A stretch of 64,000 bases of DNA. Origin: Roseiarcus sp963806935. Lineage in GTDB: Bacteria > Pseudomonadota > Alphaproteobacteria > Rhizobiales > Beijerinckiaceae. Of the stretch, positions 40,053 to 49,605 are shown one piece after another. The stretch is from the NCBI GenBank assembly GCA_963806935.1, contig CAWEAT010000041.1, positions 36,670 to 100,669 of the forward strand, written 5' to 3'. Position 1 is the first letter of the stretch; each line of letters opens with the position of its first letter. The notes beneath the pieces were generated by a model. That model searched no databases and was not told where the DNA came from. It saw only the letters and a list, made by a program, of their open reading frames with translations. Position numbers and translations under genes: made by a program.

Positions 40053-41321
40053 ATGGCGCGATTTGGACGCTTGACGGCTCTTGTTGCTTTGACCTTGCTG
40101 GCGACGCCGCTCGAGCGCGCCTTCGCGGCCGAAACGGGCGCTCCGGTCGCGGTTGCGGCGCGGCTCACACAGGATCAGGGCGGGGCCAAGCTTGTGTTCG
40201 ACCTATCGCGGACGGTCGAGGCGAGCGCGTCCGCCCTAACGTCGCCCGAGCGTATTGTCATCGACATGCCGGAGGTCAGCTTCCGCCTTGACCCGGCGGT
40301 CGGCCGGGTCGGCGGGCTACGCGACGATCCGCTGGTAAAGGACTTTCGCTTCGGCTTGTTTGCGGCCGGCAAATCGCGGATCGTCATCGACCTCGCGCGC
40401 GCGGCCTGTCCTGCCGGCGTTTCCTCGCGACCGATCGTCGACGGCGCTCCCGCGGCGCGCCTTACGATCGAATTGAAGCCGTGCAATCCCGCCGCCTTCG
40501 CCGCCCTTGTCCGCTCGCCGGCCGCCGCAGCCGCGAGCGCGCCCGATGCGCCGGCGCTTGCGCGGGCGCCAGCCATTGTCCTTGATCCGGGTCACGGCGG
40601 CATTGACGGCGGCGCCAACGGACTCGGCGGCGTGCAGGAAAAAACGCTGGTTTATGAGTTCTGCGCCGAACTGAAGCGGCAGCTCGAGGCGACCAAGCGC
40701 TACAGGGTCATCATGACCCGCGACGGCGACCAATACGTCGATCTCGACGACCGGGTCGACATCGCCCGGGCCGCCAATGCGTCGTTGTTCATTTCTGTCC
40801 ATGCCGACACGTTGAGCGAGGATGCAGCCGTCAGCGGCTCCACGGTCTATACCGCGGCGGACCGCGCTTCTGATGCGGAAGCTGCCCGCATCGCCGCGCG
40901 CGAGAACGCCGCCGACAATGGCGCGGGCGGGCGCAAGCGGCTCGATGATCCGGGCGTCGCCGATATTCTGTTCGACCTCAAACGGCGAGAGACCCGGACC
41001 TACGCCCACCTCTTCTCGCGCACCCTCGTCGACAACCTGCGCGGCGGAGCGAAGCTCAACCACAACCCGGAACGCTCGGCGGGCTTCGTCGTTCTGAAGG
41101 CCCCGGAATTCCCCTCAGTCCTCGTCGAGCTCGGCTACCTCTCGAACCCTCAAGACGTGCTGTCCCTGACCTCTTCGGACTGGCGGGCCAAGACGGCCGG
41201 GGCGATGGTCAACGCCATTGACGCCTTCTTTTCCGCAACCGAGAAGCCGTCAAACGTCCCGCCGGCCGATCCAGGCCTAGCCTTGTCTGGCCCACAAACC
41301 GTCGCGCCGCCTGGCCATTGA
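40053..41321 (+). CDS. amiC: N-acetylmuramoyl-L-alanine amidase (AMIN-Amidase_3)
   Basis: 422 residues. A signal peptide (MARFGRLTALVALTLLATPL ... AFA) is followed by an AMIN domain (about 28-130; septal targeting) and an Amidase_3 zinc hydrolase domain (about 172-390). Zinc ligands and catalytic residues are seen in VLDPGHGGIDGGA (His), GVQEKTLVYEF (Glu), LFISVHADTL (His) and VLVELGYLSNPQD (Glu). It cleaves the peptide stem from peptidoglycan in the periplasm during cell separation. It is 232 bases upstream of the PBP1A gene on the same strand, a common alphaproteobacterial pairing. Confidence 0.95.
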   Translation: MARFGRLTALVALTLLATPLERAFAAETGAPVAVAARLTQDQGGAKLVFDLSRTVEASASALTSPERIVIDMPEVSFRLDPAVGRVGGLRDDPLVKDFRFGLFAAGKSRIVIDLARAACPAGVSSRPIVDGAPAARLTIELKPCNPAAFAALVRSPAAAAASAPDAPALARAPAIVLDPGHGGIDGGANGLGGVQEKTLVYEFCAELKRQLEATKRYRVIMTRDGDQYVDLDDRVDIARAANASLFISVHADTLSEDAAVSGSTVYTAADRASDAEAARIAARENAADNGAGGRKRLDDPGVADILFDLKRRETRTYAHLFSRTLVDNLRGGAKLNHNPERSAGFVVLKAPEFPSVLVELGYLSNPQDVLSLTSSDWRAKTAGAMVNAIDAFFSATEKPSNVPPADPGLALSGPQTVAPPGH

Positions 41322-41553
41322 CGCTTGCGCGGGGTGGGCGCGCTGGGGTATTGGGGCGCGTAGCCTGGCGTCAGGCTCATTGATCATACATTCGCCCAAG
41401 TCGAGAACGAAACCGGGCCGGCCCGCCGGGTTCGATTTTCGAGCCGGATCGGAGCGGCCAAGGGAAGGGCTGCGGATCGGCCTCGTAAGCTGCGCGCCTC
41501 AGCGCAGAAATTAAAGTTCGTCTCGACGCCTCGAGCGCTCGCCGACGGGCGCA

Positions 41554-43973
41554 ATGGAAGGCTTCGATCGAGAGATGCGCGGTATCGCTCGCATTATCGG
41601 CTTCATATTTGCTACCGGCACGCTGGTGTTCGTCGTGGCGGCGGGCCTCTTCGCCGTCGTCGTCTGGAAATATGAGCAAGACCTGCCGGACTATACGCAG
41701 CTCAAGAACTATGAGCCGCCGGTGATGACGCGCGTGCACGCGGCTGACGGCAGCCTGCTCGCGGAATATTCGCGCGAGCGGCGGCTCTATCTTCCGTCGG
41801 ACGAAATTCCCGCCCTGGTCAAGGAAGCCTTCATATCGGCCGAGGACAAGAACTTCTACTCCCACTACGGCGTCGATCCCGAGGGAATCGTGCGCGCGGG
41901 TCTCATTTACCTCCAGGGTTCGCATCACATCCAGGGCGCCTCGACCATCACCCAGCAGGTGGCGAAGAACTTCCTCCTAACTCGGACCGGACTTTCGACC
42001 GCAAGATCCGCGAGATCCTGCTGAGCATGCGAATTGAGTCGGCCTATTCGAAGGAAAAGATTCTCGAGCTCTACCTCAATGAAATTTACCTCGGCCTTTC
42101 CAACTACGGCATCGCTGCCGCGGCGCTGAACTATTTCAACAAGTCCGTGCACGAACTGACCGTCGCCGAAGTCGCGTATCTCGCCGCCTTGCCGAAGGAG
42201 CCGAGCTCGCTGAACCCGTTCCGCGACCACGATCGCGCCGTCGAAAGGCGCAACTACGTCATCGGCCGCATGGAGGAGGACCACTACATCACCGCCAAAC
42301 AGGCGGACGAGGCTCGGGCCGAGCCTTTGGTGGTCAACCCGCGCGTACTGACCCCCAATTCGATCGCCGCGGGCTTCTTCGCCGAGGAGGTCCGGCGGGA
42401 ATTGTCGGAGCGCTACGGCGAGCAGAAGCTTTATGAGGGCGGGCTGTCGGTTCGCACGACTCTCGATCCCAAGGTTCAGCTGATGGCGCGCAAGGCGCTG
42501 GTCGACGGCCTTGTTCGCTACGACGAAGCCTACGGCTGGCACGGCACGCTCAAGAGCATCGACATAAACCAGGACTGGGGCGTTCCGCTGGCCGATATTC
42601 CGGCTTACGGCGACATCAAGCCTTGGGTTCTGGCGGTAGCGCTCGACGTCGGCGACACCGCCATGCGGATCGGAATCCAGCCGGAGCGCGACAAGTCCGG
42701 CGCGATCGTCGCCGACCGCAAGACCGGCTCCGTGACGCTCGACGGGGTCAAATGGACCGGCAAGAGGCCGAAAGGCTTGGTCAAGCCGGGCGACGTCTTT
42801 TATGTCGAGCCGGTCGTTGGCCGCGACGGAGAGTATCGGGTGCGGCAGATTCCGGAGGTGTCCGGCGCCTGCATCGCCATGGATCCATTCACCGGGCGTG
42901 TGCTTGCGATGGTCGGCGGTTTCTCGTTCGACGAGTCCGAATTCAATCGGGCGACCCAGGCGCAGCGCCAGCCGGGCTCCTCGTTCAAACCTTTCGTCTA
43001 CGCCGCGGCGCTCGATAACGGCTACACGCCCTCGTCGACTCTTCTCGATTCCCCGGTCCAGATTGACGACGGCAGCGGCCAGCTCTGGACGCCGGCAAAT
43101 TTCGAAGGCACGTCCGGAGGGCCGCATACGCTCAGATTTGGCATCGAGCACTCGATCAACTTGATGACGATCAGGCTCGCGCGCGACATCGGCATGCCGC
43201 TGGTCGTCGAATACGCCAAGCGCTTCGGCATCTACGACAATCTTCCGCCGTTCCTGTCGATGTCGATCGGCGCCGGCGAGACGACCGTGTTGCGGATGAT
43301 CACCGGCTATTCGATGTTCGCCAACGGCGGCAAGCGGGTGAAAGCGACGCTGATCGACCGGATCCAGGATCGCTGGGGCAACACGATCTACAAGCACGAT
43401 GAACGCGTCTGCGAAGGCTGCGACGCGCCGACGTGGGAAAACCAGCCGGAGCCGCGCCTGATCGATAAGCGCGAGCAGGTGATCGATCCGCTGACCGCCT
43501 ATCAGATCACCTCGATCATGGAAGGCGTCATCCAGCGGGGCACCGGCATCGCGATCAAGGAAGTCGGCAAGCACCTCGCCGGCAAGACCGGCACCACCAA
43601 CGACGCGAAGGACCTTTGGTTTGTCGGCTACTCGCCGAACCTCGCGTTCGGGGTGTTCATGGGCTACGACAAGCCGCGCTCCCTCGGCGGCGCCGCGCAG
43701 GCCGCGCTCTACACCGCGCCGATCTTCCGCGACTTCATGAAGATGGCGCTGAAAGACACGCCCGACACGCCGTTCCGGATCCCGCCCGGGATCAAGCTCA
43801 TTTCGGTCGACGTCCACAGCGGAATGCGCTCGACCGGCGCCGGCTCGATCATGGAAGCGTTCAAGCCCGGCACCGGACCGCCCGACAGTTACGGCGGCGG
43901 CTGGGGCGAAGGCGCCCAGACCTCCTCCCGCAGCGAACGATCGGTCGGGTCGGGGACCGGCGGGCTCTACTGA
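41554..43973 (+). CDS. mrcA: Penicillin-binding protein 1A, bifunctional (one frameshift as sequenced)
   Basis: About 806 residues when corrected. It has an N-terminal membrane anchor (about 12-35). The GT51 glycosyltransferase domain contains ISAEDKNFYSHYGVDPEG with the catalytic Glu, GASTITQQVAKNFLL and EKILELYLNEIYLG. An OB-like insert (about 320-420) and a transpeptidase domain follow, with the SxxK nucleophile in QRQPGSSFKPFVYAAAL, SIN in EHSINLMTIRLA and KTG in HLAGKTGTTNDAKD. The two parts are in different frames: one base is missing near 41978 (between NFLLT and the expected DRTFDRKIREILLS). Polymerises and cross-links peptidoglycan. Confidence 0.93.
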
Positions 43974-44096
43974 GCGGCGGAACTCCCCGGGTGATGAGAC
44001 GACGTCTCGGCTGGCTCGCGTGATGTTCTTGCTTCAAGGCGCGGCAGGCGCTTTAAGGCCGATCTGCTTCTCGTTTTCAGGTTGATGGTTGGGATC

Positions 44097-45226
44097 ATGC
44101 GCGCCGAAGCCGAACAGTTGGTCGAATTCGATCAAGCAGTCCGTGGGACTGCTGAGGAGGCATCTTTGACGTCGATGCTGCGACGCGGCGTCTGGCTGAA
44201 CTGAACGCCAAATCCGAAGATCCCAATCTCTGGACTGACCCCGAGCTCGCCGAAAAGGTGATGCGCGAGCGTACGATGCTCGAAGACCGGCTGGGCTCGC
44301 TGGCGAAAATCGAGCGCGACCTCGACGATGCGGCGACGCTTGTCGACCTTGCCGAGACGGAGGGCGACGAGGCCGTTGAAGCCGAAGGAATCGCGGCGCT
44401 GAGAGCGCTCAAGGCCGAGGGCGAACGGCGTGAGCTCGAGGCGCTGCTTTCCGGCGAGGCCGACGCCAACGACAGCTATGTCGAGGTGCATTCCGGGGCC
44501 GGCGGCACCGAGAGCTGCGACTGGGCGCGGATGCTGCTCAGGATGTACGTGCGCTGGGCCGAGCGGCGAAAGTTCAAGGTCGAGCTGATCGAAGAGACGG
44601 CGGGGGACGAGGCAGGCATCAAGTCGGCGACGATCATCGTCAAGGGACACAACGCGCATGGATGGCTGAAGACCGAGTCGGGCGTCCATCGTCTGGTCCG
44701 CATCTCGCCGTTCGATTCGAACGCCCGCCGGCATACGAGCTTCGCCTCGGTGTGGATCTATCCGGTCGTCGACGACCGGATCCAGATCGAGGTTAACGAG
44801 AGCGATTGCCGGATCGACACCTATCGCGCCTCCGGCGCCGGCGGACAGCACGTCAACAAGACCGAATCGGCGGTGCGGATCACCCACATTCCCACCGGCA
44901 TCGTCGTCGCCTGCCAGTCCGAGCGCTCGCAGCACAAGAACCGGGCGACCGCCTGGAACATGCTGCGGGCCCGCCTCTATGAGCTCGAGCTCGAGAAGCG
45001 GGAGGCCAAGCTCAACGCCGATGCGGCCTCCAAGACCGACATCGGCTGGGGCCATCAGATCCGCTCCTACGTGCTGCAGCCCTATCAGATGGTGAAGGAC
45101 CTTCGGACCGGCCACGTCTCGAGTTCGCCCGCCGACGTGCTCGACGGCGACCTCGATCCGTTCATGGAGGCTTCGCTCGCCCAGCGCCTGTCCGGCCGCA
45201 CCGTGGCGGTCGAGGACGTCGAATAG
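44097..45226 (+). CDS. prfB: Peptide chain release factor 2, programmed +1 frameshift
   Basis: RF2, about 375 residues, releases nascent chains at UGA and UAA. The GGQ catalytic motif is in ASGAGGQHVNKTESAVR, and the RF2-specific SPF anticodon-like tripeptide is in VRISPFDSN. The start is ATG 44097 (MRAEAEQLVE). The canonical autoregulatory shift site lies at 44155-44170: reading to CTT then slipping +1 over TGA into GACGTCGAT gives RRHL-DVDAATRRL. A further extra base at about 44127-44130 (GAATTCG instead of GAATCG) puts the ATG out of phase with the shift site; this second one is not programmed and looks like an error. Confidence 0.93.
44155..44170 (+). promoter_or_regulatory. prfB programmed +1 frameshift site
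   Basis: AGGAGG (44155-44160) three bases before CTT TGA C (44164-44170). This is the classical arrangement: an internal Shine-Dalgarno pulls the ribosome while the in-frame UGA waits for RF2. Low RF2 lets the ribosome slip from CUU to UUU and read on. It provides feedback control of RF2 level. Confidence 0.9.
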
Positions 45227-45241
45227 GCCATTCCGCGAGCC

Positions 45242-45321
45242 CGCAACAAAAACCAAATCGGCCGCAACAAAAACCAAGGCCCAGCCGCAACAAAAACCAA
45301 ACCCCGCGCAACAAAAACCAA
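45242..45321. repeat. Four spaced copies of an A-rich 15-mer
   Basis: CGCAACAAAAACCAA occurs without mismatch at 45242-45256, 45263-45277, 45286-45300 and 45307-45321. Starts are spaced 21, 23 and 21 bases, close to two helical turns. The array begins 15 bases after the prfB stop. The A-rich units contrast with the GC-rich surroundings. Function is unknown; a protein-binding array or decayed repeat are both possible. Confidence 0.85.
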
Positions 45322-45429
45322 ATTCGTTTTCCCGTCTGCCGCTTGAGCCTTTTCAAGGGCTTAGGGCTTAAATCCATAACGCATAACGGGCGCAACGCCT
45401 GGCCGGCGCGACGTCCGCGAGCCCCGCCC

Positions 45430-45481
45430 TGTAGGGCCGGGTCGGCGACCCGGCCGGCGGGCTCAGCGAGCCCGCCCTACA
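45430..45481 (+). repeat. 52-bp double-hairpin element, copy 1
   Basis: Two adjacent perfect 21-base hairpins: GGCCGGGTC-GGC-GACCCGGCC (45435-45455) and GGCGGGCTC-AGC-GAGCCCGCC (45456-45476). They are bracketed by TGTAG and CTACA ends that pair with each other. The element is identical over all 52 bases to the reverse complement of 53270-53321. It is a REP/BIME-like or MITE-like unit. Confidence 0.9.
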
Positions 45482-45587
45482 CCGCCGCCCTACACCGCAA
45501 CCCGACAGCGGGCACAATAGCGCTCAATTCTAATAATCGCAAGAGAATGTCATTACTTTCTGAAAACCCCAGCCAGGCAGCCGGACT

Positions 45588-46163
45588 TCAGCGGCGCCGG
45601 GCGCCGAGCTTCGGCCAATGCGGCGATATTCGAGTGAGAACATCATCGCGGCTGATGAAATGGTGCTTGAGCGCGCCCGCCACGTGGAGCGCGACCAGAA
45701 AGGCGATCGCCCACGCGGCGATTTTATGCGCAAGCACGGCGGCGGCGAAGGTCGACGGATCGGGCGGCGCGATGTTGGGTATGACGAACAGGCCGAAAAA
45801 CAATGTCGGTATCGGCAGGGGCGACGCCGAAACGAGGAGCCAGCCCGATGCGATCGCGCAGATCGTCAAGACGTAGAGGAGGCCTTGGGCGGCTGCGGCT
45901 GAGCGTCGCTCCCATGCCGGGGACGCTGGCGCCGGCGGCGAAGAGCCGATAAGGCGCGCGGCGAGCCGGATCGCGGTCAACGCCAGCGCCACGAAGCCGA
46001 GCGACTTGTGCCACTGGAAAAGGTCAAAGGTCGTCGCGGCGTCAAGACCGCCATAGATCATCGCCCAACCGAGCGCGATAAGCGCAAGAATGATCGCCGC
46101 CGCCGTCCAGTGCAGCGAGACGATCAGCCCGTTCCAGCGCGCCGGCCGCGCCTTCCCGATCAA
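45588..46163 (-). CDS. Cytochrome b561
   Basis: 191-residue di-heme membrane protein with four transmembrane helices. Heme-ligand histidines are in IVSLHWTAAA, LFQWHKSLGF, AVLAHKIAAW and LVALHVAGALKHHF. Start is TTG 46163, overlapping the YceI stop by 4 bases, so it is probably translated by coupling. Members move electrons between the quinone pool and periplasmic acceptors; CybB-type proteins have been shown to oxidise superoxide. Partnering with YceI is a recurrent operon arrangement. Confidence 0.9.
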   Translation of the reverse strand: MIGKARPARWNGLIVSLHWTAAAIILALIALGWAMIYGGLDAATTFDLFQWHKSLGFVALALTAIRLAARLIGSSPPAPASPAWERRSAAAAQGLLYVLTICAIASGWLLVSASPLPIPTLFFGLFVIPNIAPPDPSTFAAAVLAHKIAAWAIAFLVALHVAGALKHHFISRDDVLTRISPHWPKLGARRR

Positions 46164-46756
46164 AGCTGCGCGACCTCGCTCGAGATCACGAGTTCGACGT
46201 CGCGCGACACCAGGGGGAAGCCCGAATTCATGCCGAAATCGAGCCGGTTGATGCTGGTCTTCGCCATGAAGGCGAGGCGAGCCCCGCCGCCGGCCGTCTT
46301 CTGCTCAACCGCGACGTCGACGCTGAGCGGCCGCGTCACTCCGAGCAGCGTCAGGTCGCCGGTCACCCGGACCGTGTGGTCGTCGATCTTCGCAACCGAA
46401 TTCGACACGAAATCGATCGAGGGAAAGCGCGCCGAGTCGAGGAAGGCCGCCGAGCGCAGGTAATCGTCGAAGGGGGTCGAGCCGACGTCCACCGATCGCG
46501 ACTGGACGTGGAAAGTCACGTTGCTCCGGTCCGGATGGTCGAGATCGACCGATATGCGCCCGGTAAACTGGTCGAATTGCCCACGGGTGCGCGGATAGCC
46601 GACCGAGTCGATGGCGAAGGCGATGTGCGTTCGGGCGGGGTCGATGCGCCAATTGGCCGCAGCGTCGGCAGGCGTCTGGGTTTGGGCGAGAACGCCAAGC
46701 GCCAGGACCGCGCAGACGAAGCGGGCGCCACGGGTGGTCTTGTCATATCTGGACAT
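46160..46756 (-). CDS. YceI-family periplasmic protein
   Basis: 198 residues with a signal peptide (about 1-33; FVCAVLALGVLAQTQTPADA). The mature lipocalin-like barrel opens WRIDPARTHIAFAIDSVGYP, then GQFDQFTGRISVDLDHPDRS, and carries the family marks VTGDLTLLGVTRPLSVDV and ISSEV. YceI proteins bind isoprenoid quinones or lipids. Here it is followed by cytochrome b561 in the same operon, which suggests quinone-linked redox work in the periplasm. Confidence 0.93.
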   Translation of the reverse strand: MSRYDKTTRGARFVCAVLALGVLAQTQTPADAAANWRIDPARTHIAFAIDSVGYPRTRGQFDQFTGRISVDLDHPDRSNVTFHVQSRSVDVGSTPFDDYLRSAAFLDSARFPSIDFVSNSVAKIDDHTVRVTGDLTLLGVTRPLSVDVAVEQKTAGGGARLAFMAKTSINRLDFGMNSGFPLVSRDVELVISSEVAQL

Positions 46757-46885
46757 GGGCTCCTCTATCCTGGTCGGCCATGAACATTCGAGGAGGGCGG
46801 CGTATTCGTTTCACCGGATCGGTTTCACTTGCCCGTTACTGCTCCCCGAGATCAAAAATCTGTGAACGCGCGCAAAGAAATTTTT

Positions 46886-47649
46886 TCAGATTCGCTTTTC
46901 CATCGTCTGCGCGAGCGCGACGGCATGCTCCTGCGGGATACGGCCGATGATGAGGTGGCTGCGCCCGGCTTTCGACCACCAGGCGAGCGACAGGTCGTCC
47001 CGGCGCTCGGAGCGAAGCGGGGCGTCAGTGGCATGGTCGGCGAGGATGCAGAGCAGGACCGGGGCCCCGGATGGATCGACATAGGCGATCACGCCCAATG
47101 GCGAACCCTCGTAGGCGAGCATGAACGCGACTGCGAATCTGAGCCCCGGGAGAGCGATGTTTTCGGGCGTCAGGTTCGCGCCCACTTTGGCCCCGAGCGC
47201 GCTCAGTTCGATCGCCTGCAGCGAGGCGTCCGGGTGCAAGGGACTGAAGGTCTCGTTGGTGTAAAGGTCGGTGTATTCGACGACGGCCGAGCGCCAGTTG
47301 TCCTGTTCCCTGAAGAGGCCAAAGCTCGCCGCAACCCATGCGGTCGCCCCGGCCGCAAGGAGCCCGATCGCAACGCCGGCCGCAAGCTGGCGAGCCCGCC
47401 GCCGGCGAACAGGCCAGGCGGCCGGGAAACGGGTTTCTCCGCCGGAATCGCGGCCCTGAGGCGCTCGAGCGGAGCCTGGCCGAGAAGCTCCTCCAACGAC
47501 CGGGCGACCGGCGCGCCGACGGCCCGCAATTCGTCGTAGCGCTGACGCAACCGCTCGTCGGTCGCCAGGCGCGCCATGAGCGCGCCCCGGCTCCCTTCAT
47601 CGAGCTCGTTGTCGATCAGAGCGACAAGTTCGGCGTCTTCGTCAGTCAT
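46886..47649 (-). CDS. Transmembrane anti-sigma factor (one frameshift as sequenced)
   Basis: About 254 residues once corrected. The N-terminal cytosolic part (MTDEDAELVALIDNELDEGS, then MARLATDERLRQRYDEL) is the zinc-less anti-sigma domain type. A single membrane helix follows (LAAGVAIGLLAAGATAWVAA), then a periplasmic domain that contains YTDLYTNETFSPLHPDAS. One base is missing near 47400, just before the membrane helix; restoring it joins the frames. It lies 21 bases after the ECF sigma gene on the same strand, the normal cognate arrangement. Confidence 0.85.
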
Positions 47650-47670
47650 CGTCTTATCCGGAGAACGCTC

Positions 47671-48177
47671 CTATTTCAGTTTCGCCAGCGTCGCGCGCGC
47701 CGCGGCCAGCCTGCTCATGACCGTGCCGATCGGGACTGCGAGAGCCGCCGCCGCTTCAGCGTAGGTGTAGCCGTCGCCATAGACCAGCAACACCGTTTCG
47801 CGCTGAGCCTCGGGAAGCTGCCCAATCGCTCTTAACACCGCTGAAGCCGTAATATTCGTTTCGATTTCACGCGCGCCGTCGGTCGTCAAGGCGTCCTCGG
47901 GATCGACGAAGCCGCCGCCTTCGCGAATGCGCCGCGACCGGATCTCGTTGAGCCAGATCGACCGCAGAATTGCGAACAGCCACCGATCCACCCTCGTTCC
48001 GGGAACGAACTGATCGGCGCGCTCGATCGCGCGCAGGCAGGTCGCCTGTACGAGGTCGTCGGCGACGTCTCGCGCCCTCGACAGCACGAGCGCATATCGC
48101 CACAGGCGCGCCAGCGAGGGCTCAAGCCCGGCCCGCACCTCGCGTCGGCTCTCTTCGCTCATGGCCCTAATAGACAT
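47671..48177 (-). CDS. ECF-type RNA polymerase sigma factor
   Basis: 168 residues from ATG 48177 (ATG 48162 also possible). Region 2 is visible as LWRYALVLSRARDVADDLVQ, then ATCLRAIERADQFVP and DRWLFAILRSIWLNEIRSRR. Region 4 with its helix-turn-helix is LPEAQRETVLLVYGDGYTYA, then EAAAALAVPIGTVMSRLAAAR. Its regulon probably includes the downstream anti-sigma, YceI and b561 genes. The inducing signal is unknown, with oxidative or singlet-oxygen stress as a guess from the downstream genes. Confidence 0.92.
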   Translation of the reverse strand: MSIRAMSEESRREVRAGLEPSLARLWRYALVLSRARDVADDLVQATCLRAIERADQFVPGTRVDRWLFAILRSIWLNEIRSRRIREGGGFVDPEDALTTDGAREIETNITASAVLRAIGQLPEAQRETVLLVYGDGYTYAEAAAALAVPIGTVMSRLAAARATLAKLK

Positions 48178-48269
48178 GATCGCGCCACGAACGAAGAGGC
48201 TTGGGCGGAATTTTTTGCTCGATCCTGTGTTCGCCCGAAAAGCGCGGGCGGCGAATAATTCGCGGGCTG

Positions 48270-49061
48270 ATGTGTTCCAAGGGCTCCGTAACTCGATCGG
48301 AAGGATCCGGCGATGCGCAGCTTTCTCGATTCCCATCACGAAAAAGCGCGGGTTTTGTCTCCGCGCTCTGTTGCGGATTGATCGTCGCCAGTCTTGCGCT
48401 GGCCTCGCCTGCATTCGCCGCCGGGGGCGGCGGAGGTGGAGGCGGCGGTGGGGGAGGCGGGGGCGGAGCTGGAGGGGGCGCGGGCGGCGGGGCTGGCGCG
48501 GCGGCGGCGGGCGGAGCGGCGCGGCGCGGGCGGGAGCGGGGCTGGAGCGGAGCAGGCGGCGGCGCTGGAGCGGGCGCGGGCGCCGGCGGGGGATTCCAAA
48601 ACGCGCCTCGGGCGCAGGTCCCGTCGGACCTGACGACGTGCCCTCCAGGCCTCATCTGGGATACGAAGCACAAGAAGTGCCTCGTCAGGCACAGCGGCGT
48701 GCTGCCCGATCCGGACATGACCGAATACGCCTACGCGCTCGCCAAGGCGGACCGGTATCAGGAAGCGATCGACGTGCTCGATCTCCTCGACAACCCGAAC
48801 ACGCCGCGGGCGCTGAACTATCGCGGCTACGCGACCCGCAAGCTCGGCCATACCGACGAGGGGATCACGTACTATCTGAAGTCCGTTGAGCTCGACCCCG
48901 CCTATCCGCAGGTGCGCGAATATCTCGGCGAAGCCTATGTCATCGAAGGCAAGTACGATCTCGCCAAGGACCAACTGGCCACGATCGAAAAGCTTTGCGG
49001 AACGGAGTGCGAGTACTACGAGGACCTGGCCGACGCGCTGACCAAGGCGCACGCGCTTTAG
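48270..49061 (+). CDS. Secreted Gly-rich protein with TPR-like domain
   Basis: 263 residues from ATG 48270. A late signal peptide (about 28-50; GFVSALCCGLIVASLALASP ... AFA) leads into a strikingly low-complexity Gly/Ala stretch (about 51-110, with 15 glycines in a row). A cysteine-containing segment follows (SDLTTCPPGLIWDTKHKKCL), then two or three TPR-like helix pairs (ADRYQEAIDVLDLLDNPNTP; HTDEGITYYLKSVELDPAYP) ending in a Cys pair (LCGTECEYYEDLAD). Similar periplasmic TPR proteins occur in Hyphomicrobiales; function unknown. Confidence 0.78.
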   Translation: MCSKGSVTRSEGSGDAQLSRFPSRKSAGFVSALCCGLIVASLALASPAFAAGGGGGGGGGGGGGGGAGGGAGGGAGAAAAGGAARRGRERGWSGAGGGAGAGAGAGGGFQNAPRAQVPSDLTTCPPGLIWDTKHKKCLVRHSGVLPDPDMTEYAYALAKADRYQEAIDVLDLLDNPNTPRALNYRGYATRKLGHTDEGITYYLKSVELDPAYPQVREYLGEAYVIEGKYDLAKDQLATIEKLCGTECEYYEDLADALTKAHAL

Positions 49062-49128
49062 TCCGTTCGCCGGCGACGCGCGCCGCATCGGTTCGGCGCG
49101 CGCCCCTCGTGACGGAAGGAACGATGAC

Positions 49129-49590
49129 ATGTCCCGCGCCCAATTCACGCGCGAAGACGCCGCGTCCCCTGCGGGCGCGCGAAGCTTCGACGCGGACCTC
49201 AATTTCCTCTCACGCTGGGCTGGCCCGCTTGGACTGCTCGCCCGCGCGATGCTGGCCTATATTTTCGTCGTCGAGGGGGCCGCGAAGATCACCGGCTACG
49301 CCGGCGTCGCCGCCTATATGCAGTCGAACGGCGTCGATGGGCGGCTGCTTCCGCTGGTCATTCTGACCGAGCTCGGCGGCGGCCTGCTCGTGCTGTTCGG
49401 GCTCAAGACGCGCTGGGCGGCGATCGCGCTATCCGGCTATTGCCTGCTGACGGCGCTGATCTTTCACATCGGCGCGGACCAGGCGATCCAATTCAACAAG
49501 AATGTCGCGATGGCCGGCGGCTTCCTTGCGCTGGCGGTGCTCGGCGCCGGCGCGTGGTCGCTCGACGCGTGGCGCGGGCGCGCGGGGTAG
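49129..49590 (+). CDS. DoxX-family membrane protein
   Basis: 153 residues with four membrane helices. The first carries the DoxX signature GLLARAMLAYIFVVEGAAKI, and GVAAYMQSNGVDGRLLPLVI, then TELGGGLLVLFGLKTRWAAI and FHIGADQAIQFNKNVAMAGG follow. Members (DoxX/SURF4/QoxC-like) are linked with thiosulfate:quinone oxidation in archaea and with redox stress in bacteria. Role here is unknown. It is 67 bases downstream of the TPR-like gene on the same strand. Confidence 0.88.
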   Translation: MSRAQFTREDAASPAGARSFDADLNFLSRWAGPLGLLARAMLAYIFVVEGAAKITGYAGVAAYMQSNGVDGRLLPLVILTELGGGLLVLFGLKTRWAAIALSGYCLLTALIFHIGADQAIQFNKNVAMAGGFLALAVLGAGAWSLDAWRGRAG

Positions 49591-49605
49591 AGCGGCCGCG
49601 CCCGC

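Larger units (their letters stand above)
45227..45587. other. Intergenic region after prfB (361 bases)
   Basis: Holds no gene that I can support. It contains the four-copy A-rich array and the 52-bp double palindrome, both listed separately, and then a short AT-rich stretch (45515-45570) ahead of the convergent cytochrome b561 stop. No classic terminator for prfB was found apart from the palindrome itself. Confidence 0.6.

Noticed and set aside
41554..42024. Separate short transglycosylase gene before the PBP1A main frame
   Set aside because: The 157-codon frame ends exactly where PBP1A family sequence continues in another frame after one missing base, so it is the N-terminus of the same gene rather than an independent gene.
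48420..48600. GGC-rich stretch as a CRISPR or minisatellite array
   Set aside because: The units are irregular Gly/Ala codons inside a coding frame with a signal peptide before and a TPR-like domain after. There are no spacers.
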